From positions 279,501 through 343,500 of the forward strand of contig CALLJL010000008.1 in the NCBI GenBank assembly GCA_938092135.1: DNA of 64,000 bases, in the 5' to 3' direction. The position numbers and the translations under genes are program-made. Source of the stretch: an uncultured bacterium (GTDB taxonomy: Bacteria; Acidobacteriota; Aminicenantia; Aminicenantales; CALLJL01). Position 1 is the stretch's first letter; every line of letters begins with the position of its first letter. Positions 1 through 8,724 of this stretch are shown here, piece by piece. Under the pieces are notes generated by a model. That model did no database searches and was not told the origin of the DNA. It saw only the letters and a list, made by a program, of their open reading frames with translations.

Positions 1-1836
1 AAATTCAAGTCGGCCACTGCCCTCATTTTTAATGATCAATATTTTCTCTTCAGGATTATCCTCACCCTCAAAACAACGAAAGTTAAGAGTCTCAGGGCCA
101 AAAAATAACTTAGGGGTCGGGCTGGAAAGGATAGTAGCTCTGAGAACCTTTCCAGGACTGGAATTGGTTGGAAGATTAGAATGGGAAGTCCAGCCGGTCA
201 TTATATACTCAAACCTTGTCTCTTCAGCCCTGATTATCGCTTTGGTTATTCCCGAGGGGCCCCAGAAATCAGGCGGCACCCGGCTCCACGAGCCATAATG
301 TTTCCGCCATAAAGAACCAGTCCACCAAGTTTTTTCGCCTACATATTTAGTCGAGCCACAGCAAAGAGCCTGCATTTCTAAATTATTTAGGCCATGGGCT
401 ATTTTCTTCGAATAAAAAATATGATCATGGCCATAAATAAAGGCTCTTACGCCATTTTCTAAGGCTTTTTTAGTTATCCAGACCTGCTCAATTTTTTCTG
501 GATTAGCATATTCTTTATAATCCTCGGCTGTAAAGAGAGGTCCCCGCCCATAAGCAAGATCTCTTATAGTTTCATCAGGCCCAGCCGGCCAGCCTCCTAG
601 AACATGGTGGGCACAAATAAAAATCCAGTGTCTTTCAGCTTCCTTGAGAGTTCTCTCAAACCAAAGGCGCTGTTCCTGACCCAACGACCAGTCTTCTAAT
701 TTGGTAGGGAATTGAAAGCCGCTAAAAGCTGTTGTGTTTAAAATTATGAATAAAACTCCCCCTCGATTATTTTTATCACTTCCCCAAGAAAAGGCATAAT
801 ATTTACCCTCAGGATGCCCACCTTCGACATAAGTTGTAGTTCCAGGTAAAGCGAAAAGTTTTTGTCGCCAGTAACCTCCCCACTTTGAAGTTGGATTCCA
901 TTGAGCCTCGCCATCATGATTACCTAATACGATAAAAATAGGAATAAAAGGCGTCAGGGCTGAATAAAGTTTTCTCATTCTTAACCAGAAAAGCTCGGCC
1001 AGCCAGTTACAATCCGAATCAGACGAAAGATTCACAGTCGATAAACCAAAACTAGGCCACTTATGATATGCTCCGAGACCAGTAGTATCACCCAGTAGGA
1101 CGATAAAATCAGGCTCCTCATGGACTAGAATATGTCTAATAGCCTGGGCTAAATAAAAACTGTTCTTTAAAGCTTTCAGGGGATTTTTGGGTTGCCAACC
1201 GGCATTTTTTAATAAAGCCCTCATAAATTCGGCCATAAAATCACCTCTAAGTTTGCTTCCCTTCAATTCTTCAGGTAAGTTATAATCGGAATCATCAAAG
1301 GTGTGGTCATCGCCAATAAAAATGACTTTAATCGATTCACCCTTCTCCAGATCAACAAAGGGCAACTTGAAGCTTCTTGGAGCAAGGGATTTCCAGCTTT
1401 CTTTACCTTCTCGATACAAAACTTGATAATAGAATCTTTTATCTTGTTCTCCCTTAAGACTTAAATCCACAATATCGCTTACCCCATTGAGCTCAATTAT
1501 CTGATTGCTTCGGGCCAAGCCCTCAAGAGATTGGCTCAGCAAAATCTTGAGATCAACGGTTCGGCCTCTTTTTATCACCAGATTAAGATTACCCTGCCAC
1601 CTCTGGCCATCAGCTGTAGGCCTGAGATTATAAATTCTTTCAGCACACTCAAAGTAATTTTCGTCATAGGGAAAAGGAAAATCGCCATTTATCAGAATAT
1701 CAAGAATTTTCTCCTTTTCGGATGTCCCTTTAACTTGGGGAGAAAAAATTGATAAATCTTGCTTCTTGAAGGGCAAGGTGGCTCCCAAAATAAAGGCATT
1801 AAAGAAAGAGTTAAGAAAATCTCGCCGCCTCATCAT
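1..1836 (-). CDS. Tat-exported calcineurin-like metallophosphoesterase (3' end off the window)
   Basis: The minus strand is open from the left edge to an ATG at 1836 (a second ATG follows at 1833), giving 612 visible codons and no stop. The start reads MMRRRDFLNSFF followed by a short hydrophobic stretch, a good twin-arginine signal, so the enzyme is probably exported folded. Residues about 80-160 look like a beta-sandwich domain. Then come the metallophosphoesterase metal motifs: GDDH near 175, GDTTG near 249, GNHD near 305, AHH near 407 and GHDH near 468. A bimetal phosphoesterase of the purple-acid-phosphatase type is likely; the substrate is unknown. The last visible residues (about 590-612, LIIKNEGSGRLEF) look like the start of an Ig-like/ASH-type domain that continues outside. 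No ribosome-binding site is obvious before the start. Confidence 0.85.
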   Translation of the reverse strand, partial: MMRRRDFLNSFFNAFILGATLPFKKQDLSIFSPQVKGTSEKEKILDILINGDFPFPYDENYFECAERIYNLRPTADGQRWQGNLNLVIKRGRTVDLKILLSQSLEGLARSNQIIELNGVSDIVDLSLKGEQDKRFYYQVLYREGKESWKSLAPRSFKLPFVDLEKGESIKVIFIGDDHTFDDSDYNLPEELKGSKLRGDFMAEFMRALLKNAGWQPKNPLKALKNSFYLAQAIRHILVHEEPDFIVLLGDTTGLGAYHKWPSFGLSTVNLSSDSDCNWLAELFWLRMRKLYSALTPFIPIFIVLGNHDGEAQWNPTSKWGGYWRQKLFALPGTTTYVEGGHPEGKYYAFSWGSDKNNRGGVLFIILNTTAFSGFQFPTKLEDWSLGQEQRLWFERTLKEAERHWIFICAHHVLGGWPAGPDETIRDLAYGRGPLFTAEDYKEYANPEKIEQVWITKKALENGVRAFIYGHDHIFYSKKIAHGLNNLEMQALCCGSTKYVGEKTWWTGSLWRKHYGSWSRVPPDFWGPSGITKAIIRAEETRFEYIMTGWTSHSNLPTNSSPGKVLRATILSSPTPKLFFGPETLNFRCFEGEDNPEEKILIIKNEGSGRLEF

Positions 1837-2035
1837 TATCGAAAATTTATTTAGTAAATAGAAATAATTTTTTACTAATCTTTAATCATGATTTCAATAC
1901 TTATTTTCCTCAAATTCTAAATTAACTAAACTTTCGGAAACAATCAAGTTAGTTTAACTTCTCTCGTATTTTTTTATTACCTTTATTTTTATCAAGATGA
2001 ATCAAACAATTCTTTATATAAGCAAAGGGGAAGGT

Positions 2036-2065
2036 TTGAACCTTTTTTCCTCTTTATGATATATT
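2036..2065 (+). promoter_or_regulatory. sigma70-type promoter of the first GT2 gene
   Basis: TTGAAC (2036-2041), an 18-nt spacer and TATATT (2060-2065) lie 7 nt before the ATG at 2073. Transcription would start at or next to the start codon, predicting a leaderless or nearly leaderless mRNA; no Shine-Dalgarno is present. The -35 box overlaps the inverted repeat AAGGTT-TG-AACCTT (about 2031-2044). Confidence 0.5.
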
Positions 2066-2072
2066 GGCTAAG

Positions 2073-3044
2073 ATGTCTAGAGAAAGGCTTGATTTATCAA
2101 TTATTATTCCTGTTTATAATGAAGAAGAAAATCTTCCAATTTTATATCAGGAAATAAAAGAAGCCTTAGCTTCCCTCCAACGCTCCTATGAAATCATTTT
2201 TATAGACGATGGAAGCCAGGATAATTCTTTCGCTGTTCTTAAGCAAATTCAGGCCCTTGATCCTGGGGTAAAAATAATTCGCCTCCGCCGCAATTTTGGT
2301 CAAACAGCGGCTCTTTCGGCCGGTTTCGATTATGCCCAAGGGAAAATTATCATTACCATGGATGCTGATCTCCAAAATGACCCGCACGATATTCCCCTTT
2401 TGTTGGCCAAAATTGAAGAAGGCTACGATATGGTTAATGGCTGGCGACAGAAGCGTCAGGATAAATTCTTGACCCGTCGTTTGCCCTCAATGATCGCCAA
2501 TCGCTTAATTTCGCTTCTTACGGGCATCCGTCTCCATGACTATGGCTGCACTCTTAAGGCTATCAGGCAGGAGGTGATTAAAAATATCCGCCTCTATGGA
2601 GAGCTTCACCGTTTTATTCCGGCTGTAGCCTCTATACTAGGCGTAAGGATTGCTGAAGTTAAGGTAAATCATCGACCTCGCCGATTCGGCCGCTCTAAAT
2701 ATAACCTTTTTCGTCTGCCCCGGGTAATTCTGGATATGCTTACAATTAAATTTCTCTTGAGTTATTCTACCAGACCTCTTCAAATTTTCGGTCTCCTTGG
2801 CTTAGTGAGTGGCGCTGTTGGCTTTTTTATTGCTTTGTGGCTTTCCTATCAACGCCTCATTCTTAAGATCAGCTCGGCCAACCGCCCAATCCTCCTTCTG
2901 GCAGTTTTACTCATGGTTATTGGTGTTCAGTTCATCACCTTGGGCCTGATGGCAGAAATTATGGTTCGCACTTATCATGAATCTACAGGCAAGCCAATTT
3001 ATCATATTAGGGAAATTATCGACGCCCATCGCTCCGAAGATTAA
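2073..3044 (+). CDS. GT2 polyprenyl-phosphate sugar transferase (GtrB/ArnC/DPM1-like)
   Basis: A 323-residue family 2 glycosyltransferase. The N-terminal GT-A domain has the nucleotide-binding start IIIPVYNEEENL, FIDDGS, GQTAALSAGF and the acidic motif MDADLQNDP. The motif HDYGCTLKAIR in the middle is typical of enzymes that transfer a sugar or aminosugar from a nucleotide donor to a polyprenyl phosphate. Two hydrophobic helices near residues 240-310 anchor it in the inner membrane, as in GtrB and ArnC. The reading frame is open back to a TTG at 2064, but the ATG at 2073 fits the promoter spacing better. Its stop overlaps the next start (TAATG), so the two are translationally coupled. A close paralogue lies at 7597-8601 on the other strand. 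The sugar cannot be told from sequence. Confidence 0.9.
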   Translation: MSRERLDLSIIIPVYNEEENLPILYQEIKEALASLQRSYEIIFIDDGSQDNSFAVLKQIQALDPGVKIIRLRRNFGQTAALSAGFDYAQGKIIITMDADLQNDPHDIPLLLAKIEEGYDMVNGWRQKRQDKFLTRRLPSMIANRLISLLTGIRLHDYGCTLKAIRQEVIKNIRLYGELHRFIPAVASILGVRIAEVKVNHRPRRFGRSKYNLFRLPRVILDMLTIKFLLSYSTRPLQIFGLLGLVSGAVGFFIALWLSYQRLILKISSANRPILLLAVLLMVIGVQFITLGLMAEIMVRTYHESTGKPIYHIREIIDAHRSED

Positions 3045-4210
3045 TGCGCATCCTAATGCTTGCTCCTGAACCCTTTTTTCAGCCTCGAGGCACCCCAATC
3101 AGCGTCTATTTTCGCTTGCAGGCTCTATCTCATCTCGGCCATGAGGTAACTTTGCTCACCTATCCCTTAGGCCAGAATGTCTCTTTCTCCGGTCTGAAAA
3201 TAAAGCGAGTGCCCAATCTCTTTGGGATAAAAAAAGTAAAAATCGGACCCTCTTGGATCAAAATTCCCCTTGATTTCTTACTTTTTCTCCTGGCGACAAA
3301 AGAATTATTAATAAGAAAATATGATCTTATCTTTTCCCATGAGGAAGCCGCCTTTTTCGGTCTTTTCCTAAGCTGGTGGAGCAGGACTCCCCACCTTTAT
3401 GATATGCATTCAAGCCTTCCCCAGCAGTTGGAAAATTTTCGCTTCTCCACCTCGCCATTTCTGTTAGGTCTTTTCCGTCTTCTAGAAAAACTCGTTCTTC
3501 GTTTTTCTTCTTCGGTCATTGTTATCTGTCGTGATCTTCAAAACAAACTTCTTCAGGAAGGTTATGCCTCCAAAGCTATTCTTATTGAGAACTTTCTTGA
3601 TTTTCCTGAAGAAGAAGTTACTGCTGAAGCCATTGAGGCGATAAAAAAAACATATACCCCTGAAGGGCAGAAAATTGTCCTTTATACAGGAAATTTTGAA
3701 CCCTACCAGGGAATTCCCTTGCTCCTTGAAGCTGCTAGGTTATGTCCAAAGGAGGTGGTCTTCCTTCTCGTCGGCGGGACGATTTCTGATCATAAAAATT
3801 GGCAGGGCAAAATAATTGAAATGAAGCTGGAGAATCGAGTTTTTTTCATCCCTCAATTACCCCCGAGCAAAATAGGCCTTTATTTAGCTGCGGCTGACGC
3901 TCTCGTTTCTCCCCGACTAAGCGGGACCAACACACCTTTAAAAATCTATTCTTATCTTCGTTCAGGTAAACCAATAGTGGCCACTGACCTTTGGACTCAT
4001 ACTCAGGTCCTCAATTCAGATCTGGCTATACTGGTAAAACCTGAGCCTGAAGATATGGCTCGGGGAATAAAATTTTCTCTTTTCGATCCCCAGTCTAAAA
4101 TAATTGCCCAAAGGGCTAAAGAATTTGCCCAAAAAGAATATACTCCTGAGAAATATTATGAAAAAATTGAACAGGCCCTGAAGATGGCAAGCCGAAAAAA
4201 TATTTGTTAA
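3044..4210 (+). CDS. GT4 family glycosyltransferase
   Basis: A 388-residue GT-B fold enzyme. The N-terminal Rossmann domain begins MRILMLAPEPFFQPRGTPI, as in GT4 enzymes that take a nucleotide sugar after a glycine/arginine loop. The C-terminal donor domain contains VLYTGNFEPYQGIPLLLEA near residue 210, VGG near 245 and the loop TPLKIYSYLRSGKPIVATD near 300, where GT4 enzymes often have an E-x7-E; here the spacing is looser. It probably adds a hexose to a lipid-linked or envelope glycan in the cytoplasm. It starts 1 nt inside the stop of the upstream GT2 gene and is followed by an epimerase, so the three form a surface-polysaccharide operon. Confidence 0.88.
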   Translation: MRILMLAPEPFFQPRGTPISVYFRLQALSHLGHEVTLLTYPLGQNVSFSGLKIKRVPNLFGIKKVKIGPSWIKIPLDFLLFLLATKELLIRKYDLIFSHEEAAFFGLFLSWWSRTPHLYDMHSSLPQQLENFRFSTSPFLLGLFRLLEKLVLRFSSSVIVICRDLQNKLLQEGYASKAILIENFLDFPEEEVTAEAIEAIKKTYTPEGQKIVLYTGNFEPYQGIPLLLEAARLCPKEVVFLLVGGTISDHKNWQGKIIEMKLENRVFFIPQLPPSKIGLYLAAADALVSPRLSGTNTPLKIYSYLRSGKPIVATDLWTHTQVLNSDLAILVKPEPEDMARGIKFSLFDPQSKIIAQRAKEFAQKEYTPEKYYEKIEQALKMASRKNIC

Positions 4211-4224
4211 TCGGCCAGAAGGAA

Positions 4225-5190
4225 ATGCGGGTAGCTATTACGGGCGCAACTGGGTTTATCGGTAGTCACCTCGTTGATTCGCTTCTTGAGCAAGGCTGGA
4301 AAGTCAGGATTCTTCGTCACTTAAGGCCTCCCCATTGCCGCGAGGTTGAGCTCTTTGAAGGTCCCATCGATCGGCCTCAAGAGCTTATATCTTTCTGCCA
4401 GGGAGCGGATATTGTTTTCCACCTGGCCAGCGCTATGGGTTCAGCCCAGTTAAAGGCAGAAGAATTCTACCGAATTAATGTGGGGGGGACGGAGGCTCTT
4501 CTTAAAGCAGCCCGAGAATCTAAGGTTATGCGATTCATTCACGTTAGTTCCGCTGGTGTTCTCGGAGCGGTTCCCAATGGTTTGGAAGCAGATGAAAATT
4601 ACCCCCCGCAGCCCATAACTATTTATGATCGGACCAAATGGTGGGGAGAAAAAATTGCCCTTGAGGCTGCCAAGACAGGCTTGGATGTGGTCGTTGTTCG
4701 GCCTGGCTGGGTTTACGGACCGCGAGATCGCCGCACACTTAAATTGATCAGAATGATTAAAAAAGGGCTTTTTTTTATAGCCGGTAACGGCCAGGGACGC
4801 CAAACCCCCATCTGGATAAAGGATTTAATTCAGGGATTACTTTTAGCGGCTGAAAGAGGGAGAAGAGGTGAGATCTATCATCTGGCGGGTAACGAAATTC
4901 TTACAATCAAAAATATGGTCAGAATGATTGCTTCTGCCTGTCAAGTCAAATTTAGGCCAATTCATCTCCCTGTTCTACCCCTTCGAATCGTTGCTTCTTT
5001 CTTTGATAAAATTGGCCTCTTGCTGCGGCGAGAAATGCCTATTAATACTTCAAGGCTGAGCTTCTTCCTCCATTCTAAGCCTCTCTTAATCAATAAAGCT
5101 CAGAGGGAACTCGGTTTTAATCCATCCATGAAGTTCTTCCCGGGCATAACTTTAACTGTTAACTGGTATAAAGAAAAGGGCTGGCTGTAA
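4225..5190 (+). CDS. NAD-dependent epimerase/dehydratase (extended SDR)
   Basis: The protein has about 321 residues from the ATG at 4225. That start sits directly before MRVAITGATGFIGSHL, the NAD-binding GxxGxxG motif, and has AAGGA a few bases upstream. An in-frame TTG at 4204 would add seven residues and overlap the GT4 gene. The SDR catalytic residues are visible: Ser in HVSSAGVLG and the YxxxK pair in YDRTKWW. VVRPGWVYGPRD is the usual extended-SDR loop. It probably epimerises, dehydrates or reduces a nucleotide sugar for the neighbouring transferases. Lipid-linked oxidoreductases of the same fold cannot be excluded. It is the last gene of the operon; the 250 bp after it are AT-rich. Confidence 0.88.
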   Translation: MRVAITGATGFIGSHLVDSLLEQGWKVRILRHLRPPHCREVELFEGPIDRPQELISFCQGADIVFHLASAMGSAQLKAEEFYRINVGGTEALLKAARESKVMRFIHVSSAGVLGAVPNGLEADENYPPQPITIYDRTKWWGEKIALEAAKTGLDVVVVRPGWVYGPRDRRTLKLIRMIKKGLFFIAGNGQGRQTPIWIKDLIQGLLLAAERGRRGEIYHLAGNEILTIKNMVRMIASACQVKFRPIHLPVLPLRIVASFFDKIGLLLRREMPINTSRLSFFLHSKPLLINKAQRELGFNPSMKFFPGITLTVNWYKEKGWL

Positions 5191-5334
5191 AAAATTAGAT
5201 AAATTAATCCTGAAAATATGAAATCCCCTCAATCAAGGTTTAAGTCAAAAGGAAAAATTATTTTTAATCTTAATTTTTTTCAATTTAACCGTCAGATCGG
5301 TTATTGAGTGAAGAAAATGTTTATCCTCCGACCT

Positions 5335-5364
5335 TTGAAGAGGTATAAAAAACGAATTTATAAA
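5335..5364 (+). promoter_or_regulatory. candidate promoter of the symporter gene
   Basis: TTGAAG (5335-5340), an 18-nt spacer and TATAAA (5359-5364). It would give a leader of about 75 nt ending in the ribosome-binding site AGAGAGG (5434-5440), 6 nt before the ATG at 5447. Unlike several other promoters in this window it predicts a normal leadered mRNA. Confidence 0.35.
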
Positions 5365-5446
5365 AATTAAAGATTAAAAAAAGAGAAGAATTCTGATATT
5401 TCATTGAAATTATGAACGAAAAGGCTCTGTCAAAGAGAGGTTGTCC

Positions 5447-6673
5447 ATGAAATTAAAATTGAAATTATCTCTTCCGACCAAAATCTTTATTGGCCTTGTT
5501 ATTGGAATAATTGTCGGTCTAATTTTTGGTCCTAAGGCTAAAGTGATAGAGCCTATCGGCACCATTTTCCTTCGACTTATCACCTTGGTTGTTGTTCCCC
5601 TCGTTTTTGTCTCCCTTCTTCTGGGAACTGCTGGTGTCGGTGATATCAAGAGGGTTGGCCGAATGGGTCTGAAAACTCTGGGCTATTTTATCTTCACTAC
5701 CATTTTAGCCATAACTGTAGGCCTTCTATTAGCTAATCTGGTTAAACCCGGATCTGGACTAAGTCAAGATGTTCAGGCTCGAATACAGAAAACTACAGTG
5801 GATCAAAGTTCTATAGACCTCCAGAAATTACAAAAACCATCAACTCTTGATATTCTCATCGAAATTATTCCCACTAATCCCGTCAAAGCCTTCACTGAAG
5901 GCAATATGTTGCAAATTATTTTTCTAGCTTTGATCTTTGGCACAGTTTTTACCATGATCCCTAAAAATAAAGCTGAACCCATTCTGACTTTTCTCGATGG
6001 CCTAAACGAAGCCATTATTAAAATTGTCCATATTGCCATGAAATTAGCTCCTTACGGCGTTTTAGCCCTCATCGCCAGTGTTACTGGCAAATTTGGAGTT
6101 AGCGTCCTTTTTACTCTCTTTAAATATGCTGCAACAGTCATTGGCGGACTACTGCTTTATGCTATCGTTTGGAATAGCTTAGCTGTGGCTTCCTTGGGTA
6201 AAATGAATCCCTTCGCTTTCTTCCGTGGCGTCAGAGAAGCCCTGCTGATTGCTTTCAGCACTTCTAGTTCCAGTGCCACTTTGCCTGTGGCTATTGATTG
6301 TCTCGATCGCCTTGGAATTTCCCGTCAATATTCAAGCTTTGTTATGCCCCTCGGGGCAACTATTAATATGGACGGAACCGCCCTTTATCAGGGGGTATCA
6401 GCTGTTTTTATCGCTCAAATTTATGGTATCCCCATTGGTATAGATGGACAACTGATGATTGTTATGATGGCCACCTTAGCCTCGATTGGCGCGGCTGGCG
6501 TTCCTTCAGCTGGAATAATTACCCTGGTTATGGTTTTAAAACAGATTGGAGTTCCCCTTGAGGGTTTGGCCCTGATTCTTGGCGTAGAAAGATTTCTCGA
6601 CATGTGCCGGACGATGGTCAACGTCACGGGGAATCTAGCCTGTTCAGTGGTCATCCAGAGATGGGAAAAATGA
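5447..6673 (+). CDS. dicarboxylate/amino acid:cation symporter (GltP/DctA family)
   Basis: A 408-residue integral membrane protein of the DAACS family, which imports glutamate, aspartate or C4-dicarboxylates with H+ or Na+. The diagnostic features are present: the serine-rich re-entrant hairpin AFSTSSSSATLPVA near residue 270, then PLGATINMDGTALYQ near 305 (the NMDGT cation/substrate site), and a second re-entrant loop ASIGAAGVPSAG near 345. Length is normal for the family. The ATG at 5447 is preferred over an in-frame TTG at 5441 because AGAGAGG lies 6 nt upstream. It is monocistronic between the glycan operon and convergent glycan genes; its neighbours say nothing more about substrate. Confidence 0.93.
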   Translation: MKLKLKLSLPTKIFIGLVIGIIVGLIFGPKAKVIEPIGTIFLRLITLVVVPLVFVSLLLGTAGVGDIKRVGRMGLKTLGYFIFTTILAITVGLLLANLVKPGSGLSQDVQARIQKTTVDQSSIDLQKLQKPSTLDILIEIIPTNPVKAFTEGNMLQIIFLALIFGTVFTMIPKNKAEPILTFLDGLNEAIIKIVHIAMKLAPYGVLALIASVTGKFGVSVLFTLFKYAATVIGGLLLYAIVWNSLAVASLGKMNPFAFFRGVREALLIAFSTSSSSATLPVAIDCLDRLGISRQYSSFVMPLGATINMDGTALYQGVSAVFIAQIYGIPIGIDGQLMIVMMATLASIGAAGVPSAGIITLVMVLKQIGVPLEGLALILGVERFLDMCRTMVNVTGNLACSVVIQRWEK

Positions 6674-6835
6674 ACGAACGGTAAGGGAATTAATTTATAA
6701 TAAGGGACAAAAGAAAGGACAATAAAGGAAGTCGTTAACAGAAAAAATCAAAAAATCCAGGAAGTTATAAATTTATTTAATCCTTTGAGGCGATCAGAAA
6801 AAGCTGAAAAAAATTCTTTTCTCGCTTAGAAGCCC

Positions 6836-7600
6836 TTACTCAGTTTCATCAAGGATTTCCCGGCGATCCCGACGCCTTATCGTTCGGCTTCCAATAACCA
6901 CAGAATATTCAGGGACTGGCTGGGTAAGAATGGTTCCAGCGGCAATAACACTTCCTCGTCCTATCGTCACACCATCAAGAATGAGGCAGCCAGCTCCAAT
7001 CCAGACATCATCCTCAATAATTACTCCACCTTTGGAAATGGAGGGCTGAAACATGATTGGCCGGGTGAGATCATTAAAAAGATGATTGCCTCCAGCGACA
7101 ATATAACAATGACCGGCCACAAAAACATACTTCCCCAGCTTAATCTGACTTTCACTTAGCAGACTGCAATTGGCGGCAATGTTAGAATAATCGCCAATGG
7201 AAATACTACCATCTTTACAAGACAGAACCGTGTTGCGGCCAATATAAACATTGTCACCTATCTCAATGCCATCAGGCGATTTGCCTTTAGCATCCAAAAC
7301 GACAAAATCATCGAGAACACAGTTGGCCCCAATTTTAATTTTGTGCGGATGACGAAGGGTAAGATGGCGGCCAAAAATAGTCCCCCGGCCTGTTCGCCCG
7401 AAAAGAGAACGGAAAAAAAACCGACGCAAAACAAAACCGAGAGCGCCAGGAATAGGTGAAAAAAGAAGAGTCAATAACTCATATTTAAAAAATGAAAGCA
7501 AATTCCTTTTGCCGACAAAAAGGTCAATGTATTTCTGAATGGCAGAGCGGCGTTCATCCAACAATTCCTTATGAATGCTGCCATAGAATTCCTGACTCAC
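6836..7600 (-). CDS. hexapeptide-repeat (LbH) acyltransferase
   Basis: A 254-residue protein. Residues about 80-235 are a left-handed beta-helix made of imperfect hexapeptides (IEIGDNVYIGRNTVLS, ISIGDYSNIAANC, VIIEDDVWIGAGCLI, VTIGRGSVIAAGTIL), the fold of acetyl- and acyltransferases such as WbbJ and the O-acetyltransferases. The histidine in VFVAGHCYIV may be the catalytic base. The N-terminal 80 residues are basic and hydrophobic in part, suggesting membrane association. Its start overlaps the stop of the upstream GT2 gene, so it is co-translated. It probably O- or N-acetylates a surface sugar or its lipid-linked intermediate. Confidence 0.87.
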   Translation of the reverse strand: MSQEFYGSIHKELLDERRSAIQKYIDLFVGKRNLLSFFKYELLTLLFSPIPGALGFVLRRFFFRSLFGRTGRGTIFGRHLTLRHPHKIKIGANCVLDDFVVLDAKGKSPDGIEIGDNVYIGRNTVLSCKDGSISIGDYSNIAANCSLLSESQIKLGKYVFVAGHCYIVAGGNHLFNDLTRPIMFQPSISKGGVIIEDDVWIGAGCLILDGVTIGRGSVIAAGTILTQPVPEYSVVIGSRTIRRRDRREILDETE

Positions 7601-8601
7601 AACTCCTGAGTCTCCTCTCGCTCATGAGAATAAATTTTTTTGATGGAATAAATCTTAACCCGATGAGTGGCAAAATAAATGCGGGAGACAATTTCAGCTA
7701 ACAATCCTGTCATCACAAATTGAACTCCCAAGATTGTAAGCAGAGAAGCCAGAATCAAGTTGCCCACATTGTCTTTTACAGACCAGCCAAAGAAATAAAA
7801 GCCAATAGCAATAATCAAGCCAATTAGAAATCCAAGACCGGCAAAGATTAAACCAATCAGGCCAAAAAATTGCAGGGGTCGATCAATGAAACTGATGATA
7901 AATTTAACAGTGATCAAATCAAATAAAACTCGCCTCACCCGGCCGAGACCATATTTTGATCGGCCTTTCTGGCGGACAACATTACGGATGGGAATTTCAG
8001 TGATTCTGAATCCAGTTCGGCTGATTAAAGCTGGAATAAATCGATGTAACTCGCCATAAAGTTGGACACTCTTAATGGCCTCTCGGCGGTAGGCTTTAAA
8101 AGTGGTCCCAAAATCATGGATGGGCACCCCTGATAACCATCGCATCAAGCGATTGGCCACCCATGAAGGCAGGCGCCGGAAAATGAGGTTATCTACCCTT
8201 CGTTTGCGCCAACCACTGACAATATCATAGCCTTCTTCGAGTTTAGTCAAAAGGGCAGGAATATCAGCCGGGTCATGCTGGAGATCTCCATCCATGGAAA
8301 TAATAATTTCGCCCCTAGCTTCATCAAAGCCGGCCTGAAGAGCTGCAGTCTGGCCAAAATTGCGACGAAGAGCAACAATTTTTACTCGCTTATCCCTTTT
8401 GAAAATATTTTGAAGAATTTCAGAGGTTCGATCACGGCTGCCATCATCAACAAAAATGAGCTCATAGCTTCGACCCAAGCCATCTAAGACTTCCTTAAGT
8501 CGCTGATAAAGCTCTTCAATGTTGTCTTCTTCATTATAAAAGGGAACAACCACAGAAATTTCAGGCTCTGTGATCCTCTTTTCTTCTATATTCATGTCCA
8601 T
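7597..8601 (-). CDS. GT2 polyprenyl-phosphate sugar transferase, paralogue of the 2073 gene
   Basis: This 334-residue enzyme has the same architecture as the 2073-3044 product: VVVPFYNEEDNIEE, FVDDGSRDRT, GQTAALQAGFDEARG, SMDGDLQHDP, then HDFGTTFKAYRR and LYGELHRFIPAL, followed by two C-terminal membrane helices (about residues 240-315). It belongs to the group that makes polyprenyl-phosphate sugars at the inner membrane. The extended -10 box TGaTAGATT ends next to the first ATG (8601), so the second ATG at 8595, 6 nt after the box, may be the real leaderless start. It overlaps the acyltransferase gene by 4 nt. Confidence 0.9.
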   Translation of the reverse strand: MDMNIEEKRITEPEISVVVPFYNEEDNIEELYQRLKEVLDGLGRSYELIFVDDGSRDRTSEILQNIFKRDKRVKIVALRRNFGQTAALQAGFDEARGEIIISMDGDLQHDPADIPALLTKLEEGYDIVSGWRKRRVDNLIFRRLPSWVANRLMRWLSGVPIHDFGTTFKAYRREAIKSVQLYGELHRFIPALISRTGFRITEIPIRNVVRQKGRSKYGLGRVRRVLFDLITVKFIISFIDRPLQFFGLIGLIFAGLGFLIGLIIAIGFYFFGWSVKDNVGNLILASLLTILGVQFVMTGLLAEIVSRIYFATHRVKIYSIKKIYSHEREETQEL

Positions 8602-8724
8602 AATCTATCAAAAATTTTTTACTTTGAATTCTCTTAAAATATTTAACCTCCTCCTTTTCGAACCATTCGCCTTATCATCCTTTTCTTTAATCAGCTCTCT
8701 TTTCTTAGCTTAATCCCTTTCAAT

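Noticed and set aside
32..298. Forward open frame of 88 codons at the left end
   Set aside because: It is antisense to the metallophosphoesterase, whose continuous coding frame with conserved motifs explains this stretch.
1531..1752. Forward open frame near the start of the metallophosphoesterase gene
   Set aside because: Antisense shadow; no family resemblance and no ribosome-binding site.
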